Source: Polyodon spathula (lineage: Eukaryota > Chordata > Actinopteri > Acipenseriformes > Polyodontidae). Taken from it: a stretch of DNA of 64,000 nt. The translations under genes and the position numbers were made by a program. The stretch lies in assembly GCF_017654505.1 (NCBI RefSeq), contig NC_054545.1, positions 17,002,547 through 17,066,546 on the forward strand, in the 5' to 3' direction. Numbering within the stretch: the first letter of the stretch is position 1; every line of letters starts with the position of its first letter. The notes under the pieces are model-generated. The model saw only the letters and a list, made by a program, of their open reading frames with translations. It did no database searches and was not told the DNA's origin. This document shows positions 42,396 to 54,901 of this stretch, in pieces.

Positions 42396-44889
42396 GTCCA
42401 GGCCTTAAGACTACAGAGATGTCGTCTTTGCTTGTAAATCTACCTGCATGTTTTCTTGGTTATCTGTTCCAAGATTGATACCAGCCTAGTTTCATGATCT
42501 TGGCACCTGACCCAGTTTTCTATGTATAGCTCCACTTTTTATAAGTGCCCTCAGAGCTGAACTCAACGAGTCACATGGGTCTTTAACACTACATGCTCAA
42601 TTGCCTTGAGCGAGTAAATAACAAATTACTGACAAAAATGCTTCTTAGATGGGTTTGATAATGCGCCTTGAAACTTAAAACTCTGGAGTTCTGTGCCGAC
42701 AGTTTAAGCCTGGCTTTGATAACACGAGATGACATGTGCCTGCTCTGAAGGCTTCAATTGAGCAGCCCTTTGCTTGTGGGCATTCCCTAATCCTCCATTT
42801 CTAATTTACAGCATGTTTGAAACGCTGTGGCCAGCTCATACTAAATCCAACCAACACATTACAGATGTTTTCTTTGACTTGCACTGGCAGTCTTAGGCTT
42901 TCAAAACTGATTTAAAAATATGCCTACTAAAGGCTGCCTGCTAAAGATGGATGAAACAGTCAGCATGTAGAATAATCTATTGATTTTATAGTTTTCACTG
43001 TTCATGTTATTATATTGTTATCTAAAAACATATGTCCATACATTTCCCATGTCGTGCACGTCCATTACGTGCACATCGCCTGTTGGCTGACATGCCAGTA
43101 ACCTGCTCTGACTCTGACCACACTGTTAAGGTGAAATAATGCAGGGAAGTGTAATAGATCATCGGGAAGGCAGAGCAAGCAAGCTGAGAACTTTTTTTAA
43201 CCTGTTGTAGTACAAGATATTTTATCCACCCAGTACTGTCTGTACAATTCTGGCTGTTTGAATCTGCTTTAATATTCCAGTAGAACAATTTCTAATATAA
43301 CCAGGTAGCCCTCTGAAAAAAGTGATGCCATCTAAATTCTGAACCCAGCCTGCAAAACTCAATCTCATTTCTTTGCATTATCAAACTGGGGCAGCAGCCG
43401 GTTCCATCTGTAGTGTGCAATCCAATCTGCATCCAGATGTCACACAAGAAGTGAACGATTGCTTGGTGTGCATACCTAAATTCAACGGTACTATTGAACG
43501 TTGACTCAACAAAAACTCACTATTGTCACGACACTTCTGGGAATTTAGGAAGGCTTCGTTGCATTCCTAAACTAAACGGTAAAATTTAAAATGAACGATT
43601 TTGCATATCGGCCTGCAGCTTCAGAATCTAAAAAGAACAATACAAAATCTTAAATACAAGTTGGTATTAAATATGTTGCGTTACTTTGTAGCTATATATG
43701 CATCGCATTGATTGTAGTGTAATTGGGCCTTGGGCCTCTGACATTGTTGAAAATGGGATTAGTTCTCCTATGTTTTCCCAGTGTGGTCCTATTTTATAAT
43801 CCCACCCCGCCCCTAACTTCAAACGTGTTTTTCTTAGTTAAAAAAAAAAAAAGGAATGGAGTTCTTACACAGTGGGTTCCAACTGGGAATGAACAAGAGC
43901 TTAAACCTATACTTTAGACCTGTGAGGAGGAACGACAGGAAAATAGCTGGGCACTATATCGCAGTGTTTTAACTGCTATAAATAACTCATAATAAAACTG
44001 TAGTTCTGGTCAATATAAACCCACAGGAGTGAATCTCTAGTCACCTTATACTGTTTGTACCACTGGATGGACTTTATTTTCTAACATTAATAAACAATTT
44101 GATGCATTTCTCTGGTTTCTGAAAGTTTATTTGTTACGTTACTACAGCATTTTCTTATTGAACACATTTTTGTGCATGTCATGCTGATAGGATGTTTTTG
44201 TCGGTTGGTTTGTAGAGCTGTCTGAGGGGAAGTTTGTCTATTAACCACAGGAAGCTTGTGCAGTCTTATTATTCTGCATGATATGAATATTAACACCTTT
44301 ACAGTTTAGATACAGAAGTTTGTCATTTCTATCTGTAAAAGGTTACAGCGGTTATTGATAATGGATGGCTATACCTACCTGCATGAAAACCTCTGGGTGT
44401 GAGAATTTCAATTTTCAATCATTAATCAGTGATATAGAAACACACAGTGAAAAAGTTAGACCACTTTGTGCTTTAAGTAGGCATCTTAAAAAACGTAAAC
44501 AACATCTAAAAAGTCTCATGCATTTTACAGTTTGTGGCTATGTGTTCATTATCTCTTACTGTTTAAAATTAATTACACGTGTGACCTATTAAAGTCATTA
44601 GACAATCACCAATTTGCCTATTTTGATAATTTTCCATGTTATTCAGTTTCATTGGTTGGATTTCATATGCACAACAAATCAAAACAGAAGCAATGGGGTG
44701 TTCTAATAACTGTGCTGGGTCACCTGTTGTGAGAGCCAATGCTACAGTGAGTCAGGAGAACTGAGAGAGTGATTTATTTTGTTCGCTCACTATGGGAAAC
44801 ATTGATCTGCTGTGTCATCATTTTGAAGCAACTTTTATACTGAGTAACTTTGACATACAGGTGATGCACAGTTTTGTTTTGCGGTTGAT
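42396..44889. other. Unique DNA, no supported gene
   Basis: Bases 42640-42900 are mixed-composition and conserved-element-like, with several homeodomain-type cores. No coding family seen. Confidence 0.35.
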
Positions 44890-45040
44890 TTAAAGACGAC
44901 GGTGTAGTGAGACATGAGGGATTGGAGATGGGAAGGGGCAGTGTGATGAATAGAGCGATAGGCAAGAACAAGGGTCTTGAATTGAATGCGAGCAGAGATA
45001 GGTAGCCAGTGGAGGGTTCAAAGCAGAGGGGTAGCATGAG
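44890..45040 (-). pseudogene. L2-type LINE ORF2 fragment, copy 1
   Basis: Minus-strand translation gives LHWLPISARIQFKTLVLAYR followed by SIHHTAPSHLQSLMSHY. 'LHWLPV..RI.FK.L.L.Y.AL...AP.YL..L' is a well-known signature near the end of L2/CR1-superfamily reverse-transcriptase proteins in fish. Only about 50 codons are recognisable. Confidence 0.65.
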
Positions 45041-45059
45041 AGTAGTGAGCTGAGCTGAA

Positions 45060-45170
45060 GATAAACTATGGTAAACTTTTACTGGGGCTATAGTATACGT
45101 GAGGAGCAACGGTTTAAAATCCGTACTCTGCTTTACTGGAAGCCAATGTAGTGACCTAAAAACTGAAGTT
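45060..45170 (-). pseudogene. L2-type LINE ORF2 fragment, copy 2
   Basis: Minus-strand translation gives LHWLPVKQSTDFKPLLLTYT followed by IAPVKVYHSL, the same signature block as at 44890-45040 but from a different subfamily. Both fragments share orientation. They are either two independent relics or one insertion next to the other. Confidence 0.6.
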
Positions 45171-46795
45171 CAAATGGCAGGTAGACTTCTAATTTGTGTT
45201 TTAACCTTATGACCTAGAACAAGGCATTGCACAATAGGCTAAGCTGTGACGGAATGAACAGCAGTATAGAACAAGAACCATTTCCTGTTGAATTCAGAAA
45301 TGTCATAAGAACTGCCACTAATTGTACTGTGTCACCATAGCAACAGAACAATACCCATGGTGGGATGAATACTGCAGTGCAACAACACTTCCTCTCTATA
45401 AGGTAACGCTGTGTGTCACAGTCCTCTGCTGACTTTTCTAGGTTTAAAGAATCCGACTGTTCTTTAAATAATGTACTTGTTGATAATATCACAACGCCAC
45501 AGTTAAACACACAACACACTAAATGCAGGCAATTGGAAATGTAAAACTACACTGTACCCTTATAAAAGTAATTATGATGTTTTCCCCAATGATTTTCTCA
45601 TTGTTATACTATGTATTTAGCTTATGGTACAGTATTTCTATTAAAGGTGAAACACCTTTCATAGTAAATATTTACTTTTTGTCTGTCCCTTGTAGGTGAA
45701 ATTTACAGCATATGGACCTGTGTACTGTGGTGGTTGTTCTTGCTTCTCTGTAGTAGTTACTGTATTTAGTCTTATCAATTGGGTCAGGCTCTTTGGCTTT
45801 CCTACAAAACAAACTCAGCAGCACTCTCCCTGACAGGAAACATCTCCTTCCAAGGATTAGCAGATCAAAAGATAAAGGGCCTGGTTTTTAATCCCAGTAA
45901 CTCAGACACAATCCCATTATATCTGATCAGTGTACGTTTCCTTAACTGGGATTATAATATAGAAAGGAGCAGAGAGACAGCTGTATATACAGACAGTACA
46001 GAGCTGCAGGATTTATATATTTTCATACCTGACTGTGACGAAAATGCAGTGTTTCCAATGCACGGCGATGTGCAACAACTATTACTAACAATCCTAATAG
46101 AATGTAGCGATGCAAAACATGTAACAACGCCTGCTATGTGAAGCACACACTTGTGTGTTAATGGGCTGTCCCTCATATTACTGCTTTATGAAGCATCCAC
46201 GTGAGGGGAGCTTACATGTCATTGTCAATCCGCTGATTCTTATTTAATGGCTACTATACCATTAACCATTTCAGATGCCCACTTCATATCAGTATTATGG
46301 AAGATCCTCTGGCTAAATTTAACCATGCACTTTAGCAGTGACCTAAGATGGCTGCCATAGTGGGGTCATGTGACTGTATTTGTTTCCTCATGACAAAGGC
46401 CTAACCGCTACAGATCACTTTCAAATGTGTGTACCAAGAAACGTGAGCCCTTTCGGTAGTTCTACAAAGCAGCTGCTGCCACAGTGTCTTAGCCTCCCAT
46501 ATTAGACACCATTTGAGCTAATGACTCCATATTTGCAGGGTAATAAACTAGGGATATGCATTTTCTGAACGTTTAAATGCTATGCAGGTGACCAGCATTT
46601 AAATCATATCTACGTACACACACACTCTTTGCATTCTGATGTATCCTGACAGCCTTGGTTAGTATTTTCTAAGCAAAGAATTCCTAAATAAGTAAACAAC
46701 GTTTTAACATTGCAAAGACTTAACTACAAAGTAAAAAAACAAAAAACAAAAAACAACAAAAAACACACACACACCCAAAGTATATATTGAAATTA
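45171..46795. other. Unique DNA, no supported gene
   Basis: A 120-codon plus frame at 45779-46141 starts with a TTG in the window and has no recognisable domain. I do not call it a gene. Confidence 0.35.
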
Positions 46796-46880
46796 GGGCT
46801 GTCACTCGAATTGATACGTTAATTTATGGGCATTAGTTGATTAACCGGTAGATTAATCAGTAGGTTCATCCGTGCACATT
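46796..46880 (+). mobile_element. hAT-like terminus (weak)
   Basis: TAGGGCTGTCACTCGAATTG followed by ATACGTTAAT and GATTAACCGGTAGATTAATC resembles the TAGGGCTGTCxxTCGATTAATCG class of fish hAT openings. One end only. Confidence 0.35.
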
Positions 46881-46955
46881 TTTAATAAAGGTAACAATCT
46901 TATAGCGGCTGTCCTGCATGTAATACTGAAAAATCAGTAGAATCTAATATATATA

Positions 46956-47600
<645 letters not shown>

Positions 47601-48524
47601 TGCCCAATGGGAATTTGGTATTTTTAAAAGCATTTGTATTATTATTTTTTATATTTGTATTAGTGCTACCCTATTGAGATGTACCTGTGTTGGCCTTGTG
47701 GGCACAAAGTGAATCAAATAAATTAAACTAAACCTTTTTTTTTTTTTACGTTACTGGTAGCTTATATTCAAAGAAAAAAACAAACCAATAATAATAACAA
47801 AAAAAACCCACACAGCATACATATGTTTACATAATCTGTCAAACACCCAGATTCCAAGACATTGTTATATTAACTATGGGATTGGTGCCACAAACGGGAA
47901 ATTAAGTTATTTATTTTTTAAATATCCCCTTCGGTTGACAAATTACATAGATATCAAGGACATTTTAAAAAATTAAATAAATAAATAAAAAAGATTTACA
48001 TAAAAATGTATTGGTAAATTAAGCCTGTACATAATTCATTTACACTTGTGCATCCTCTGAATTAATACTGAAAAAAAAGCCCTTCCTTTTTGTGTATACG
48101 TATTCACAGTCGCCATCTAGAGCTTTCTGTTTGTTATGGATATTTTGCTTTTTACTGCATTCACAAACTCCAGCCACAGTAATTCTGAATGTTTTCATGA
48201 TGAAGCAGTTTTCACGATGAAGCATGATGAAGCAAAATGGCAGTTTTGTTTGGGGGTAATTGTTTACATACCACGGTTTTCTTGTCCAATTCCGTAAAAT
48301 ACTTTCAAGCGTGGCTATGCCTCTTCCCTTTGATTAGAGGTGCCATTTTATTAAAAATATAGAACGGATGTCAGAAAAAAATCTCAGTGAGGGGACCCAA
48401 TTAAAATTAAGGGTAAAATAATCGGGCACAAAAAAAGAGAAATGCAAAGCTTAATTTTGATGGTCCATTTTAAATCCGTATATAGAATTAATTACCGTTG
48501 AAAATTAATTTTCAGTTACGGTGT
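47601..48524. other. Unique AT-rich DNA, no supported gene
   Basis: Nothing recognised. Confidence 0.4.
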
Positions 48525-48529
48525 GTAAT

Positions 48530-49120
48530 TGTCACAAAGATGGCCGGAGTCGGGGTCGACAAACCATAAACAGGAACCAGGAAATAAACAAAGAGAGAGG
48601 TGGAGTTGGGTGGAGCTGAGCGCTGCTTGCGCTCAGCATTTAATGAATTAAATTAAATAAAAAGGTTGTAACAAACAAAAACACAGGACACGGCACATTC
48701 GTCAAAACAAAAAGACAAACAAAAACGACTGTACAGACAAAACACGGTGAGCTTCTATTCTTAACTATTATTATTACAGTTACCTCCATCTCCAATCCCG
48801 TTCTCCACTCACCGAACACACAACCCCGAGTGAGTGAAAACATGCTGCTTTTATGCAGCTGTACCGAGACTCGATTGCTAATCAATCATTCAATTGGAGT
48901 CGCGGTACAACTGCATGTGAATTAATAAAGTGCAATTCCCAGTGCTCACATATTATTACTTTTTACTTGCAAGTGAAGTGCTGTGCAATCTAAATACAAA
49001 TATACATTTTAACACTCGTGTTACACAGATCCGTTTATATCCCGTGTACCAATGACTATACACCAACATTAACATACAACATATAACACAAAATACACAC
49101 GGGGCGGGCACTTTGCCACA
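48530..49120 (-). mobile_element. Solo LTR (591 bp), relative of the 33.8-kb element
   Basis: On the minus strand it starts TGTGGCAAAGTGCCCGCCCC and ends CCGGCCATCTTTGTGACA. Shared phrases with the LTRs at 33822 and 36481 include GTGCCCGCCCCGTGTGTATT, ATTGGTACACGGGATATAAA, TCACTCGGGGTTG and GGTGAGT. Perfect 5-bp duplications, GTAAT, flank it (48525-48529 and 49121-49125). It is a related but distinct subfamily reduced to a solo LTR. Confidence 0.85.
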
Positions 49121-49125
49121 GTAAT

Positions 49126-50825
49126 ATAATTTCCTATTCTAACACAACAGTACACATGGTACTGTACAGTAATTAGGTGTGTGTAATTGGAATGTATATG
49201 CCTAAGTAAACCCCTGAGGTAATAACAAAGAGTGGATGTATTTCTGATTGTGTGAATTTAGAAGGTGGGGAGCTTTATTCACAGACTAGAACAAAGTAAA
49301 ATCAGATTGCTTCTATCACATGTTAGAGGGACAACAGAGCTTGTGCACGCAACCTTAGGCGTGTTCTTCAGGAGATTTTGTTTATTAGTATTAAAACACA
49401 GATTTTTCTTTTCTTTTTGTTTTTCTTTCCAGGTTTTGAAGAGTGGACATCATGCAGCTCTCTTCAATTATTAACAACACCCAAGTGAGCCACTAAGATC
49501 ATACATTTAAAAAGGTAAGTGATGGCATTTCAACTTAATAAAAGAACTGTGTCAGGGCTAGACGTTTAAGTTACAGATTGTATTGAGTCATTTATATTAA
49601 AGCAATCACCTTGTATCCCAAGCCTTCATTCAGGTCTTGTTTTTATGTTCAGGGCCATTAAGTATGAACTATAATTCAGGGACATTAAATATGTAGAATG
49701 TCTGGCGGTGGCTGATTGTGGTCAGGTTTTATGATTTTTAATAAATCAGCTCACTTCAGTATGTTTTGTGATAGTCCTAATTATGATTTTCTGGGATTGT
49801 CATGTTGTGGAGTCATCTTATTCCCCCCCCCATTTGTTTTTACGATATTTGTACAATTGTTCGGAGTAGTCCAGAGTGCCCCTGCTCAAATATTGAGTTT
49901 TATTCAGGGGTTCATTTGTGCCGGATAGCACCAGATACAGGTCCGGTATATTAATGTCTTGGGGGGTGGGCGTACATAACATGTACAATACAAAAACACA
50001 TTCCTTTTCCTTGAATTGAATGACAAAAGTGTACTGCAACGTTATATTTTAAGATGCGACGTCTATGAGTAGGAAAACGACTAGGTTGTTTTGAACTGTT
50101 TTGAAAACCTCAGCAACTTGTTATTTCTCTTGCATTTTCCCATTCCGAGAGTGGATCTCCATGGCTACCTGTAGCGTCCCTTGAACACTCTGTAAAGAGT
50201 TGCAGATGTATAATCTCCGAGGGTCGTTTCCCTGTTGCTTTAAGAGAGGTCACGGCCTCCATTCCATCCGACCTCTCTTGTGGAATGTGCTGCAGCTTTA
50301 CAACAGTCTGTCATGTGGAAGTTCTGCTGCAGCAACGTTTATTCAGCTGAAAACAACCCTACCCAATTAACAAGTGGGCACAACAGGGTTTGCATTTAGT
50401 ACTGGGAGAACAAGAACACACCAGTTTAAACACAAAGCCAGACCTTACTTATTTTATTTCATTTTTTTTTTGTGTACTGTATTCAGGGCTCGAATTCAAA
50501 TAAAAATTAGGTTGGAAGGTCGAAACAAAACATGTTTTGTTTCAAAGCCTAGCAAGGTTAAAAAATATAGACTGAGTTTCCAACTGTGAAGAAGTGCTTG
50601 TTATTTCTGTCTCATAGGGCCATTGATTTGCATAACATTTTAAATAACAGATTAAAGTTTTGACACACATGTTGTGATTTTTATATCATGTGATTGTTTA
50701 TTGAAACAAGTAAAATAGTGCTGGAGGAACTTAAAACTATATGTATGTTTCTAAGTTGACAAGGGAGAATCTGACCTTTACACGAAAAGCTTCTTATGCA
50801 GTGGATCCTCTTGTGGGGAAGGTCT
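49126..50825. other. Unique DNA, no supported gene
   Basis: A C run lies at 49825-49832. No transposon end or coding family recognised. Confidence 0.4.
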
Positions 50826-51646
50826 TCATCCTGTTGGGTTATACGTTGCTGCATGGTGTCCTTGTCTTAACCAGGATGTTGCATACTTCTGCAGATGTGC
50901 CAGATGTAGTAGAGGCCAATTCATTGCTATGAACACTAGATCCCTTGCTCTTTTCAGACTAAGGCAGGTTCTGCTTGTTGTTATTTGTGCTTCATCAAGG
51001 TAAATCACCTCTCACACTCAGCAGAAGATAATGGCAAAGTCTTTAGCCTCAGTGTCAAAGCTTTCATTGCTGTTGGTTGGCAGGATGGTAGTATTTTCAG
51101 TTCCCTGAAAGAAGAAACAGTTTCCTGTATGGGTAGTCTCACAGTTTTTGCCAGCTGGAGAACCTCTGCATCCCTTCTCTGTATAAACATTGACAACTGA
51201 CTCCCTTCCTCCAAGGCATCTTTCAACAATGAGGTTTGTGCAACAAACATCCAAGACGAAATGTTTTCATGCCATACCACGGCATTTTGCTCTGTCTCTT
51301 CCTGGCCTTGTCTTGTCCTCAGCCGCCCCACACAAGTGTTTGAACAATGCTGGTAGATTGGTTGAAAAATGCATAGTGAATCAATGAAAATCTGAAAATG
51401 GCTGTCTGGTGTGGTCTTCAGTGCATCACCCACCGCAAGTTCCAATCAATGTGCCATACAGTGAAAAACAGCAAACTCAGTTTCCAATATGTTTTTAAGG
51501 GTTGCGCAGATTCCCACCCAACATTGCTGCTGCCATTCTCTTCAAATGATTTTAAAATGCATTCAGCAATATTTCTTCCCATGGCACGTCCATTCAGCGG
51601 AACAAGATTAAAAAGTAAAGTTACACACATAATTTTCAAATGGGAT

Positions 51647-51694
<48 letters not shown>

Positions 51695-52586
51695 ATTTAT
51701 ATATATATATATAGTCTATATATATATATGAGTGAGAATTTTACACTTACTGTTGTGGACTCATCCACCATCACAGAAAATGGGTGATCAGACTGATTAA
51801 TGTAACTTACAAGCTCATTGGTTATTTCCTGACTGATATATTGCAAAATGTTTGCACTTGCATGGTCTGATGAAAGAATTTGACCCATGTCTACACCATT
51901 CAATTCATGACACAGAAGCATTTTCCCATGTTTTGTAAAGGGCAGATTTTCTTTTGCACACAGGTAGGCTACCCTAAACAATTTTTGCAGTGTGGAATGC
52001 TTTTCTGATCACTTCTTTTTTCCGTTGCTCAATTATTTCCATGCGTATTTTATGTGACTTTGAAGCAATACCATACTTCTCAATCTTTTTCAGTAGTTTC
52101 TTTTGTGTCATGGCAGTTGTTCCATCTATGAAAGCATCATCAAGTCTAAGAGCCTTTCTCTTGTGAATGCCCAGATATTCACCCTTCCATTCTGACAAGC
52201 CAACCAGGGTCTTGTAGATTTCCAGTGCATCCATGAGGCTGCCTTGACTGTATCAGGATGTTCATGACAGGGCATGTTTTCAGAAGTAGGGCATTCAGGT
52301 ATTAGAGATGTGGATGTTGCTGGAACTGAAACTCTTGAACTCACTTCTTTGTCATTAGATGTAGTAACATCCTGAACAGATGACAGAGATGTTGTTGTGT
52401 TGATGTTTTGCTGTCCATCAAATGTTCAAGAACCTTCTTCTTCCTCAATAGCTATACTCACATCCTGAACAGATGGCATAGATCCTGTAGCTGTACTTTC
52501 AGATGCTGTTGTTTCAATAGTTTCATTATGCTTCTTTTTTTTTGTGTGAAATCAAACAGTGACGGCTGTTTTCTTTTTGGAGCCAT
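50826..52586 (-). pseudogene. hAT transposase pseudogene (KIAA1586-like)
   Basis: The minus-strand ATG at 52586 starts MAPKRKQPSLFDFTQKK. A one-base shift in the following A run is needed to read on (KHNETIETTASESTATGS). Later blocks, in order: QRKKEVIRKAFHTAKIV (51974-52234); FRVAYLCAKENLPFTKHGKM, ELNGVDMG and VMVDESTTVS (51697-51981); GRAMGRNIAECILKSFEENG (about 51580); LKDALEEGSQLSMFIQRRDA (about 51190); and LPLSSAECER (about 51010). After further shifts come CLSLKRARDLVFIAMN and TSWLRQGHHAA (50826-50960). The DESTT and 'SSAECERGFS...' positions are characteristic of this hAT branch, which also gave rise to host KIAA1586-type proteins. At least four frameshifts or stops and an internal TA microsatellite make it dead. 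No terminal inverted repeats could be assigned. Confidence 0.7.
51650..51730. repeat. (TA)n microsatellite inside the hAT pseudogene
   Basis: TA tract with two interruptions (CTATTTATA, GTCTATA). It separates the catalytic-domain start from the downstream coding blocks. Confidence 0.95.
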
Positions 52587-52752
52587 TTTACTGTCTTAGA
52601 TTTTTTCTGATCTACCTTTTCAATTTTTTATCTTGCTTTTCTAGTCTGTTTTTTATTCCACCTTCCCCTTGAAATCTACACGTCAGTTTTATTTCTGACT
52701 TCCTGTCTCCTCTCTCTGCAAATACAGTAAAAGTGAAAAGAAAATCAATATA
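52587..52752. other. Spacer between hAT pseudogene and Tc1 relic
   Basis: Possibly hAT 5' flank; no inverted repeat recognised. Confidence 0.35.
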
Positions 52753-53812
52753 TAGTGCCTATAGAAAGTCTACACCCCCTTGAACTTTTTTCACATTTTG
52801 TTCTGTCAGTGCCTCAGAGTTTCATGCATTTAAATTAGGATTTTTTTCCCCACTTATCTACACACCATACTCCACACTGTTAAGGGGAAAAAAGTTTTTA
52901 TTGAGGAAAAAAAAATATATATTAAAAGTACAAAACTGAAAGATCATAATTGGATAAGTCTTCACCCCCCTGAGTTAATACTTGGTGGAGGCACCTTTGG
53001 CAGCAATTATAGCTGTGCGTCTGTTGGGATAGGTCTCTACCGACTTTGCACACCTAGATTTCGGCCCTATTTGACCATTCTTCTTTACAAAACTGTTCAA
53101 GCTCTGTTAAGTTCCTTGGGGAGCGTTGATGGACAGCAATCTTCAAGTCATGCCACAAATTTTCAATTGGATTTAGTTCGGGGCTCTGAATGGGCCACTC
53201 AAGGACATTTACCTTTTTGTTCCTTAGCCACTCCAGTGTAGCTTTGGCTGTGTGCTTTGGGTCGTTGTCATGCTGAAAGGTGAACTTCCGTCCCAGTTTC
53301 AGCTTTCTTGCAGAGGGCAGCAGATTTTCCTCAAGGAATTCTCTGTACTTTGCTCCATTCATTTTCCCTTCTATCCTGACAAGTACTCCAGTTCCTGCCG
53401 ATGAGAACATTCCCATAACATGTTGCTTCCACCACCGTGCTTCACAGTAGGGATGGTGTTCTTTGGGTGATGCGCTGTGTTGGGTTTGCACCAAACATAA
53501 CGCTTTGCATTTAGGCCAAAAAGTTGCATTTTAGTTTCGTCAGACCACAAAACTTTTTGCCACATGGCTACAAACTCTCCTGAGTGTTTTTTTGCATATT
53601 TCAAACGGGATTCAAGGTGGGCTTTCTTGAGTAATGGCTTCCTTCTTGCCACCCTACCATACAGGCCAGATTTGTGGAGTTCTTGGGATGTTGTTGTCAC
53701 ATGCACACTGACTTGGCCATAAAAACCTGTAGCTCTAGCAAAGTTGCCATTGGCCTCTTGGTAGCCTCTCTGATCAGTCTCCTTCTTGCTCGGTCATCTG
53801 GTTTAGAGGTTA
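52753..53812 (-). pseudogene. Tc1-like transposon relic with broken transposase
   Basis: The left end TAGTGCCTATAGAAAGTCTA followed by CACCCCCTTGAA is a Tc1-type terminal repeat next to TATA. The minus-strand coding pieces 53371-53706 and 53054-53494 overlap in different frames. Blocks: [33 protein letters not shown] (first catalytic Asp), then after a shift near 53410 [37 protein letters not shown] (second Asp) and SPELNPIENLWHDLKIAVHQ (catalytic Glu). All three DD34E residues are therefore visible but split by a frameshift. The 5' part is missing beyond about 53812 (only [12 protein letters not shown] residues remain), as is the right terminal repeat. Confidence 0.8.
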
Positions 53813-54221
53813 TTATCACTCACAGAGGCAGACAACCGATAGACCTCCAATATCATTTTGTAGTTTACATGATGTTAAATGAAAGATCTAAACTAATTTA
53901 ATTATTACAATGCACTGACACAATATTAGACTGTGTTGAAAAGAAATGCATAATAACTGTATCTGAGTTCCACAGAAAAACAAGCCTGTTTGTTTTCTCA
54001 GCACTTCTTTTTCCTTTTAATGCTTTGTTTGCCTGGGTACCTGGAAACTCACTATTTATGCTCAATCCCTTTGCAATATTAAAAGGGGTGGACTGTAGTG
54101 TAACCCCATATACTAATTATGTTTTAAAGGGATAATTCACAACATATAATACTACATTTGAAAAGCATAAAATAAAAGCAGATGTCTTGAAACAAATCCG
54201 CCCCTTTCCAAGTATCCAGAG
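53813..54221. other. Unique DNA
   Basis: Nothing recognised. Confidence 0.35.
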
Positions 54222-54320
54222 AGACAGATATTCAGATAAATTGTAACATTGAAGAGATGGGCTTTGTATCAGAAAACTGGTGACAGAGTCAGAAATCGCG
54301 TGTGATGGGTAAGTGCATTA

Positions 54321-54383
<63 letters not shown>

Positions 54384-54445
54384 GGATTGGTTTTAATCAA
54401 TATAAGGGCTGTAAAATTTTGCGCTGACTGACGTGTAGCCATGGG
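54222..54445 (+). repeat. Inverted-repeat arm, left
   Basis: CAGATATTCAGATAAATTGT followed by AACATTGAAGAGATGGGCTT and TGTATCAGAAAA matches, inverted, 56520-56692. Similarity resumes after a TA expansion with GGGCTGTAAAATTTTGCGCT followed by GACTGACGTG. The two arms enclose about 2.1 kb that holds the intact Tc1 element. Confidence 0.65.
54322..54380. repeat. (TA)n microsatellite
   Basis: About 28 TA units within the left inverted-repeat arm. Confidence 0.97.
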
Positions 54446-54682
54446 TAAAGGATAACGATTGGCATTAACCGTAATGTTTTTTTTGAAACTGATAATTTTC
54501 CGTGCAAAAGGGATATTTTCCCTAGTTGGTACACCAACCATGTGGTAAATATGTATATACTTCTAACTTGCCGGTGGAAATATATACACTACATTATAAT
54601 TATTATTCTATTATTATTATTATTATTCTTATATATATTATGTTATTCGAGCAGACGGGATTAGATATTTACCATAGATATA

Positions 54683-54900
54683 CAGTGCCTTGCAAAAGTA
54701 TTCAGAACCCTGACCAATTCTCTCATATTACTGAATTACAAATGGTACATTGAAATTTCGTTCTGTTTGATATTTTATTTTAAAACAATTAAACTCAAAA
54801 TCAATTATTGTAAGGTGACATCGGTTTTATGTTGGGAAATATTTTTAAGAAAAATAAAAAACTGAAATATCTTGCTTGCATAAGTATTCAACCCCCACAC
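54683..54900 (+). repeat. Tc1 left terminal inverted repeat
   Basis: Outer direct-repeat motif TGCAAAAGTATTCAGAACCC (54691-54710) and inner motif TGCATAAGTATTCAACCCCC (near 54879). Both are intact. Confidence 0.85.
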
Positions 54901-54901
54901 A

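Noticed and set aside
45779..46141. 120-codon plus-strand frame
   Set aside because: Starts at TTG, has no recognisable domain, and is of a length expected by chance over 64 kb on six frames.
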